Source of the DNA: Phycisphaerales bacterium | GTDB lineage: Bacteria > Planctomycetota > Phycisphaerae > UBA1845 | Direction: 5' to 3' | DNA length: 36,850 nucleotides | NCBI GenBank assembly: GCA_020353195.1 | Contig: CP070691.1 | Coordinates: forward strand, 1,845,842 to 1,882,691 | Part shown: piece by piece, positions 31,632-36,850 of the stretch | How positions within the stretch are numbered: the stretch's first letter is position 1 | Layout of the letters: each line of letters begins with the position of its first letter | Program-made: the position numbers and the translations under genes | The notes under the pieces: model-generated | What the model saw: the letters and a program-made list of their open reading frames with translations, nothing else | Databases searched by the model: none | What the model was told of the DNA's origin: nothing

Positions 31632-33395
31632 ATGGGTGCGAGACTAGCGGCAAGCTTGGTCGTGGTGCTGGCCGCGGTAGGCCTTGTGGCCGCCGACGAA
31701 TACGACCCGGTGCGCGACCCGGCGGTGAACCCACCGTCGCTGTCCGCCGCGCCACCGACTGACAGCGTTGCTGACACCATTGCCGAGGACGAGTGGCTGG
31801 TGCGCCACCTCCGGGCCGATCCGGCGACACTCAATCCGATCCTCATGTCGTCAGGGCACGAGCTGGTGGTCAAGGAGATGCTGTTCGACGAGCCGGTTGT
31901 CTACGGCCCGAACCTGGAGTGGTCGCTCAACCGGGCGATGGTGGACGGATACTCCGAGTCCGACGACCACGGCACGGCGGAGTTGCGGCTCAAGCCCGGG
32001 TTGGTTTGGCACGACGGGGCGCCGCTGACGGCCCGGGATGTCGTTTTCTCGTGGCGGACCATCCTCGACGATCAGGTGCCGGCCGTTGGGGCCCGCGCCG
32101 GCGTCGAGGCCATCGTGGATTGCAGCGCCGCCGATCCGCTTACGGTGCGGTACCGGTTTGCCCAGCCGCTGCCGACCAACAAGTGGAGCGTGAAGTTTCC
32201 GATCATCCCGCGACATGTATACGAGAAGGGCCGGGCGACCGACCCGTCGCTGACGCAAAGCGCTTACCATCAGCAGGTCAACCGCCACCCCGTGGGCAAC
32301 GGCCCGTACCGGTTTCTCGAGTGGACGCCGAGCAACCGCATCGTGCTTCAGCGCTGGGACGAATATCCGGGACCGAAACCGCACTTCGCGCGAATGATTT
32401 TCCGTATCGTCGCCGACAACAACGCCGCCCTGCTGATGTTCAAGCGCGGCGAACTGGACGAGATGAGCCTGATACCGAAGCAGTTCGCGCGCCAGACGCA
32501 GGATGACCGGTTCGCCAAGGTCGGGGTCAAGGGGTGGGCGGAGCAGGCCACGGTATATTGCATCGGGTGGAACATGGACGGGTCGAACCCGTTCTTCACC
32601 GACGCTCGGGTTCGCCGGGCGATGAGTCATGCGCTGAACCTGCCGTTGATCGTCGAGAAGGTTTACGACAGGCTGTTCACACGATGCCGCGGCATCTTTC
32701 CGCCCGGGTCATGGGTGTACAACCCGGACGTAGCTCTGTTCCAGTATGATCGAAAGCGGGCGGCTGATCTGTTGGACGCTGCCGGATGGCGGATCGATAC
32801 GAACGATGGCTGGCGATACAAGACGGTTCGCGGCGCGGACGGTCAGGAGGTCCGCGCCCGGTTCGAGTTCACGCTGAGCTTCGCCCAGGAGTCGAAGACG
32901 TCGCCCCAGGTGGCGGCGATCCTGCAGGAGGATCTGAAACGCCTTGGCGTGGACATGAAACTGCAGGCACTGGAATACACGACGTTGCGCGGGCGCGTGT
33001 TCACGCACGAGTTCCAGGCGGTGGCGTGGGCGTGGACGGCCACCCCCGAGCCCGACGACGCCCGTTATCTGTTTCACAGCGACGCCCGCGCGGAGGGGCG
33101 CAACTTCGTGAGCTACTCGAATCCCGAGGTGGACGCCCTGTTCGAACAGGCTCGCCGGTCGTTCGACGTTGACGAACGGCGGGAGTGCTATCAGCGGATC
33201 GCCCGGATCGTGTATGAAGACGCCCCGTACACGTTCATGATCAACGCGCCGAGCCTGTGGGCGTTTCACAAGCGGATCCGCGGGGTCCGGTTCAGCCCGA
33301 TGGGCCCGAGCGGGTTTGTTCCCGGGGTCCGTGACTGGTGGGTCCCGGCGGGCGAAGCGATTCGCCACGGCGACGGGTCAACGCCAAGCGGGTGA
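31632..33395 (+). CDS. Peptide ABC transporter substrate-binding protein, second copy
   Basis: The 587-residue product is another SBP family 5 protein. ATG 31632 has AGGTG nearby upstream. It starts with a normal signal peptide (MGARLAASLVVVLAAVGLVA, cleaved near AADE) with no lipobox. Family motifs are HLRADPATLNPIL, WHDGAPLTARDVVFSW, NGPYRFLEWTPSNRIVL and FFTDARVRRAMSHALNLPLI. No large insert is seen, in contrast to the first copy. The sequences of the two copies differ widely, so they are not a recent duplication and probably have different substrates. Export without a lipid anchor suggests it is held in place some other way or is free in the periplasm. Confidence 0.94.
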   Translation: MGARLAASLVVVLAAVGLVAADEYDPVRDPAVNPPSLSAAPPTDSVADTIAEDEWLVRHLRADPATLNPILMSSGHELVVKEMLFDEPVVYGPNLEWSLNRAMVDGYSESDDHGTAELRLKPGLVWHDGAPLTARDVVFSWRTILDDQVPAVGARAGVEAIVDCSAADPLTVRYRFAQPLPTNKWSVKFPIIPRHVYEKGRATDPSLTQSAYHQQVNRHPVGNGPYRFLEWTPSNRIVLQRWDEYPGPKPHFARMIFRIVADNNAALLMFKRGELDEMSLIPKQFARQTQDDRFAKVGVKGWAEQATVYCIGWNMDGSNPFFTDARVRRAMSHALNLPLIVEKVYDRLFTRCRGIFPPGSWVYNPDVALFQYDRKRAADLLDAAGWRIDTNDGWRYKTVRGADGQEVRARFEFTLSFAQESKTSPQVAAILQEDLKRLGVDMKLQALEYTTLRGRVFTHEFQAVAWAWTATPEPDDARYLFHSDARAEGRNFVSYSNPEVDALFEQARRSFDVDERRECYQRIARIVYEDAPYTFMINAPSLWAFHKRIRGVRFSPMGPSGFVPGVRDWWVPAGEAIRHGDGSTPSG

Positions 33396-33509
33396 CTCGC
33401 ACTATCAGCGAAAGTGAGCATCGCCACCACGAACTGAAGTCAGCGGCCAACGGAGGTCGGATGACGCGGGCTGCGCCGCGTTCGGTAAGCGACAGGCGGA
33501 CGAACGGTC

Positions 33510-34487
33510 ATGGTTCGATACGCAGCGAAACGCATCGGCCTGGTGGTTCCCACGCTGCTGGGAATCACACTCGTGACGTTCGCGATGATCCGATTGGCGC
33601 CGGGCGATCCGGCCATGGCGGCCATGAGCCGGGGCGGGCCCGCGGGCATGTCGGCCCAGACGTACGCGCGGTTGCGCGACCACTACGGTCTGGATGAACC
33701 GGTGTGGCGGCAGTATCTGCTGTGGGTGGGGCAGGTGGCGCGGCTGGATTTCGGGCGATCGTTTCACGACGGGCGGAAGGTGACGGACCGGATCGCCGAG
33801 CGCCTGCCCGCAACGCTGTCGCTGGCGGGAGGTGCCGTCTTCCTGTCACTTGCGCTGTCGATTCCGATCGGGTTGCGCTCCGCCCGCCGGCGCGACGGGC
33901 CTTTCGATACCGTGATCGGAACCATCCTGTACGCGCTGTATTCGGTTCCCCGTTACGTGATGGCCATGATCCTCATCGTGATCGTGGGGGTCGAGCTCGA
34001 ATGGCTGCCGCCGTACGGCATGACGTCGGAAGGTTATGCCGGGATGTCCCTGCCGGGCAAAGCGGCTGACCTGGCCAAGCACTTCGTGTTGATCGTCGTG
34101 TGCTTCACGTATCCGCTGGTGGCGTATCAGTCGCGGTTTGTCCGCGCCAACCTGTTGGAGGTGATGGGGCAGGATTTCATCCGGACCGCCCGCTCAAAGG
34201 GGCTGGCCGAGTCGAAAGTGGTCGGCAAACACGCGATGAGGAACACGCTGATTCCCCTCATCACGATGATGGCGCTGCTGGTGCCATCGGTGCTCGGCGG
34301 TTCGGTGATCCTGGAGACCATGTTCGATTGGCCGGGGATCGGGCAGTTGTTTTTCCAGGCGATGACACAGCGCGATTATCCGACGGTGATGGCGCTGTCG
34401 GTGATCACCGCCGTTGTGGTTTTGCTGTGCACGTTGCTGGCGGATTTGGCTTATGCCCTCGTCGACCCGCGGGTGAGATATGACTGA
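33510..34487 (+). CDS. Peptide ABC transporter permease, OppB/DppB type, second copy
   Basis: The 325-residue product starts MVRYAAKRIGLVVPTLLGIT, the usual DppB start, and has about six membrane segments. The conserved N-terminal block includes FAMIRLAPGDPA and YGLDEPVWRQYLLWVGQVAR, then LDFGRSF. The EAA loop is QDFIRTARSKGLAESKVVGK, followed by HAMRNTLIPLITMMA and ETMFDWPGIGQLFFQA. It is closer to the family standard than the first copy (29590). The start has no strong ribosome-binding site; the gap from the binding-protein gene is 114 bases. The end overlaps the next gene by eight bases. Confidence 0.95.
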   Translation: MVRYAAKRIGLVVPTLLGITLVTFAMIRLAPGDPAMAAMSRGGPAGMSAQTYARLRDHYGLDEPVWRQYLLWVGQVARLDFGRSFHDGRKVTDRIAERLPATLSLAGGAVFLSLALSIPIGLRSARRRDGPFDTVIGTILYALYSVPRYVMAMILIVIVGVELEWLPPYGMTSEGYAGMSLPGKAADLAKHFVLIVVCFTYPLVAYQSRFVRANLLEVMGQDFIRTARSKGLAESKVVGKHAMRNTLIPLITMMALLVPSVLGGSVILETMFDWPGIGQLFFQAMTQRDYPTVMALSVITAVVVLLCTLLADLAYALVDPRVRYD

Positions 34488-35565
34488 CGCACCGGCCGTC
34501 GATATGCCTTGCAGGCCCGAGGGCTCGGTGAGCCCGGCCGGGTACGCCGCGCTCGTCTGGCGCCGGTTCCGCAAGCGCCGCCAGGGACGGGCGGGGTTGG
34601 CGGTGTTGATCGTGCTGCTGCTGATCGTCCTGCTCCGCCCGGTGCTCGCGTCCCCGTTGCCGGTGGTGTGCAAGTATGACGGGCAGTGGCACTTCCCAGG
34701 CTTGGTGGAGGTCGTGCGGTCGGTTCCATTGGTCTCACAAGTCGTCGGGCCGAGCAGGCCGTTCGGTTTGCCGTCGTTTGACGCAAGGGCAGCCGCGGAG
34801 AAGAGCACGTTCGCGATCAAGGCGCTGATTCCGTACGATCCCCTGGCCTATTCCGATGCCGTGCTGGAGCCGCCGTCGCGCGCGCATTGGCTGGGGACGG
34901 ACGACGTCGGACGGGACGTGGCCGCTCGGCTGATTCATGGGGCGGGCATTTCTCTCGGGGTGGGCTTCGGGGCCATGGGCGTCGCTGCGGTGGTCGGCTT
35001 GCTTCTCGGGGCGTGGGCGGGCTACGCGCGCGGGTGGACCGACGCCGTGATCTGCCGCGTCATCGAAGCGATGATGTGCTTCCCGGCGTTCTTTCTGATT
35101 CTCTCTGTTATGGTGTGGGTCGACGAGCCCGGGATCGGGCACGTGATCATTGTCATCGGCGTGACGGGTTGGACGCCGATCGCGCGGCTGACGCGTGGCG
35201 AGATCCTCCGCCTGCGGGACAGCGAGTTTGCCGTCGCGTCACGGGCGCTGGGGGCGACGCCGCGGCGGGTCGTGTTTCGGCACTTGCTGCCCAACGCGTT
35301 GGCACCGGCGGTCGTGACCATCACGTTTGGCATTGCCCACGTCGTACTGCTCGAGGCCGGGCTCTCGTGGCTGGGGTTCGGAGCGCCGCCGCCGAGCCCG
35401 TCGTGGGGGAACATGCTGCGGTCGGCGTACGATCACATGTTGACGGCGCCGCATCTGGTGTACCCGCCGTGCATTGCGATTTTCGTGACGGTGCTCACCT
35501 ACAACTGGATCGGCGACGCGCTGCGCGACGCCGTGGATCCGCGCACCGGCATCGCGCACGCTTGA
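34480..35565 (+). CDS. Peptide ABC transporter permease, OppC/DppC type, second copy
   Basis: The 361-residue product starts within the end of the previous permease gene (8-base overlap). A basic stretch (WRRFRKRRQGR) precedes the first membrane helix (about 40-56). The long loop after it, about 100 residues, ends in HWLGTDDVGRD, the full family motif. The EAA loop is DSEFAVASRALGATPRRVVF with RHLLPNALAP after it, and LEAGLSWLGFGAPPPSPSWG gives the family's last part. This copy is standard. A 382-base non-coding stretch containing a REP-like inverted repeat separates it from oppD. Confidence 0.95.
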   Translation: MTDAPAVDMPCRPEGSVSPAGYAALVWRRFRKRRQGRAGLAVLIVLLLIVLLRPVLASPLPVVCKYDGQWHFPGLVEVVRSVPLVSQVVGPSRPFGLPSFDARAAAEKSTFAIKALIPYDPLAYSDAVLEPPSRAHWLGTDDVGRDVAARLIHGAGISLGVGFGAMGVAAVVGLLLGAWAGYARGWTDAVICRVIEAMMCFPAFFLILSVMVWVDEPGIGHVIIVIGVTGWTPIARLTRGEILRLRDSEFAVASRALGATPRRVVFRHLLPNALAPAVVTITFGIAHVVLLEAGLSWLGFGAPPPSPSWGNMLRSAYDHMLTAPHLVYPPCIAIFVTVLTYNWIGDALRDAVDPRTGIAHA

Positions 35566-35947
35566 CCCCAGGGCAACGAGACAACAAACCGAGCCGCGAC
35601 CGTAAGGGAGCGGACACATCCCGGCGACGACCGCTGTGATCGTCTGAGTGATGCGGAGCGGGTCGGGCGGTTGAGCGCCGCTTCCTTACGGGCGCGGTTC
35701 GGAATGCGGAGCGGTCAACGGAAACCGTGTCAGGGTCCGGAGAATCACGCCGACACGCGTTTCTTGCGTTTGAGTCGAGCGGCTCGGCTGCGCAGGATCG
35801 GGGGTCAGGCTTCGACAACCGACAAACCCCGAATTCCGAGGGGCGCGTCCCGCGCTTGCAGGTTCGCATCCGTTCGCTCAAGATACGCATCGGCCTTGCG
35901 CCTGCGCCGGCTTGCCCGGGCGACGGTTCCGGGAGGATGAGTTGCCC
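35566..35947. other. Non-coding gap with REP-like repeat between the permease gene and oppD
   Basis: This 382-base gap is unusually long for an operon whose other genes overlap. It has the inverted repeat at 35591-35700, the direct repeat ATGCGGAGCGG at 35651-35661 and 35704-35714, and the oppD ribosome-binding site at the right end. I saw no clear gene or promoter in it. Confidence 0.55.
35591..35700. repeat. REP-like inverted repeat (two 23-bp arms, 64-base centre)
   Basis: The left arm at 35591-35613 begins GAGCCGCGACCGTAAGGGAG. The right arm at 35678-35700 is its reverse complement with three mismatches in 23 (core CCGTAAGG versus CCTTACGG). Read on the minus strand, the left arm translates as PLPYGRGS, a peptide I recall from many spurious planctomycete gene calls, which suggests a dispersed genomic repeat. 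Only one copy is in this window. Confidence 0.65.
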
Positions 35948-36850
35948 GTGACCACGGAAACGGACAACCTGTTGCTGGACATCCGTGATCTGCGGACACA
36001 CTTCGTCACCGAAGAGGGAACGGTTGCCGCGGTCGACGGCGTGTCATGGTCGGTGGGGCATGGCCGGACGATGGCCCTGGTCGGCGAAAGCGGCTGCGGA
36101 AAGAGTGTCACAGCATTGTCAGTCATGCGGCTGATTCCCGACCCGCCGGGCCGCATCGTCGGCGGGCACATCTGGTTTCATGAACAGGCAGGTGATGCGC
36201 CGGTCGACCTGGCGGCCGTGCCCGACCAGCAGATGCGCCGCATTCGCGGCAACCGTATCGCCATGATCTTCCAGGACCCGATGACGTCTCTGAACCCGGT
36301 GTTCTCGGTGGGCGAGCAGATTGTCGAAGCCGTCGAGCTGCACCGGGGCCTGAAACGCCGCGACGCGTGGGACCTGGCCACCGAGATGCTGACGAACGTG
36401 GGGATCCCCGATCCGGCGCGCCGCGTTCGCGAGTATCCCCACCAGATGTCCGGCGGCATGCAGCAGCGGGTGATGATCGCGATGGCCCTGTCGTGCGAGC
36501 CGTCGCTTCTGATCGCGGACGAGCCGACGACCGCGCTGGACGTGACGGTGCAGGCCCAGATCCTGGAACTTCTGCGGCAGCTGCAATCGGACACCGGCAT
36601 GAGCATCGTCATGATCACGCACGATCTCGGCGTGGTTGCCCAGGTCGCGGACGACGTGTCGGTGATGTACGCGGGCAAGATCGTCGAACAGGCCGCCGTC
36701 GACGAGCTGTTCGCCAACCCGCTGCACCCTTACACACAGGGGCTGCTCCGCTGCGTGCCGAGACTGTCGCAGGGAAAGCTACGGTTGCAGGTGAGCCCGG
36801 GCACGGTGGCGAACCCGGCCGATCCGCCGAAAGGCTGTCGCTTTCATCCC
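35948..36850 (+). CDS. oppD: Peptide ABC transporter ATP-binding protein OppD (3' end outside window)
   Basis: The open frame runs from GTG 35948 to the window edge, 301 codons without a stop. Walker A is GESGCGKS (46-53), the Q-loop Gln at 109 ([10 protein letters not shown]), the ABC signature MSGGMQQR (167-174), Walker B LLIADEP (187-193) and the H-loop His at 225 (MITHDLGVV). The C-terminal oligopeptide-transporter part begins with [14 protein letters not shown] and reaches GCRFHP, the Cys-containing motif found in OppD/OppF. GGAGG at 35932-35936 is 11 bases before the GTG; a TTG at 35942 in the same frame is spaced 5 bases and may be the true start. oppF would be expected just outside the window. 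Confidence 0.93.
   Translation, partial: MTTETDNLLLDIRDLRTHFVTEEGTVAAVDGVSWSVGHGRTMALVGESGCGKSVTALSVMRLIPDPPGRIVGGHIWFHEQAGDAPVDLAAVPDQQMRRIRGNRIAMIFQDPMTSLNPVFSVGEQIVEAVELHRGLKRRDAWDLATEMLTNVGIPDPARRVREYPHQMSGGMQQRVMIAMALSCEPSLLIADEPTTALDVTVQAQILELLRQLQSDTGMSIVMITHDLGVVAQVADDVSVMYAGKIVEQAAVDELFANPLHPYTQGLLRCVPRLSQGKLRLQVSPGTVANPADPPKGCRFHP

Noticed and set aside
1..36850. CRISPR arrays, insertion sequences, integrases, phage genes
   Set aside because: No regularly spaced repeats and no transposase or recombinase motifs were seen in any frame reviewed.

Overview
The window reads as a GC-rich chromosome segment from a planctomycete-like bacterium, with Phycisphaerae-type relatives my best guess. 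This rests on the mix of gene families and not on any rRNA. The support is a dockerin-type repeat on a secreted glycosidase-like protein, a secreted right-handed beta-helix protein carrying PA14, two-zinc-ribbon CxxC proteins, many signal-peptide proteins of no known family, and housekeeping genes scattered as singletons (infA, rnpA without rpmH, efp, der). I saw no rRNA, tRNA, CRISPR array, transposase or phage gene. The window therefore looks like ordinary chromosome and not a mobile island.

Layout. Positions 1-5145 hold the 3' end of a glycosidase-like gene, infA, a DUF4213/DUF364 gene, then on the minus strand a small DUF3060-like lipoprotein and a TPR/HEAT secreted protein. Positions 5314-9637 hold cysC, a CheX-like gene, a TM2/zinc-ribbon protein, rnpA, and a secreted protein of unknown family that shares a divergent promoter region with rnpA. 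Positions 9834-15164 hold an OPT-family transporter convergent with a DUF368 (undecaprenyl-phosphate translocase-type) gene, a 53-residue exported peptide, efp, and a CxxC zinc-ribbon gene behind an unusually structured leader. Positions 15203-22165 form an envelope/extracellular polysaccharide region: a GHL10-like hydrolase with dockerin, a divergent beta-helix/PA14 protein, a GT39-type membrane glycosyltransferase and a tiny lipoprotein. Positions 22611-26234 hold der with a zinc-ribbon gene, then a minus-strand rex-nifU-pilZ cluster. Positions 26420-36850 are one long plus-strand array: a HEAT-like secreted protein followed by two complete sets of peptide-uptake SBP and permease genes and the start of oppD, which runs off the window.

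Regulation. Ten intergenic regions carry sigma70-type hexamer pairs spaced 17 or 18 bp, several starting TTGAC. Several have perfect short palindromes in the spacer or around the start point. The most interesting non-coding stretch is the leader of the CxxC zinc-ribbon gene (about 14691-14882). There a 9-bp long-range stem encloses a pyrimidine tract that can pair with the gene's Shine-Dalgarno sequence, an arrangement like a cis-regulatory RNA. The second is a REP-like inverted repeat inside the Opp array (35591-35700).
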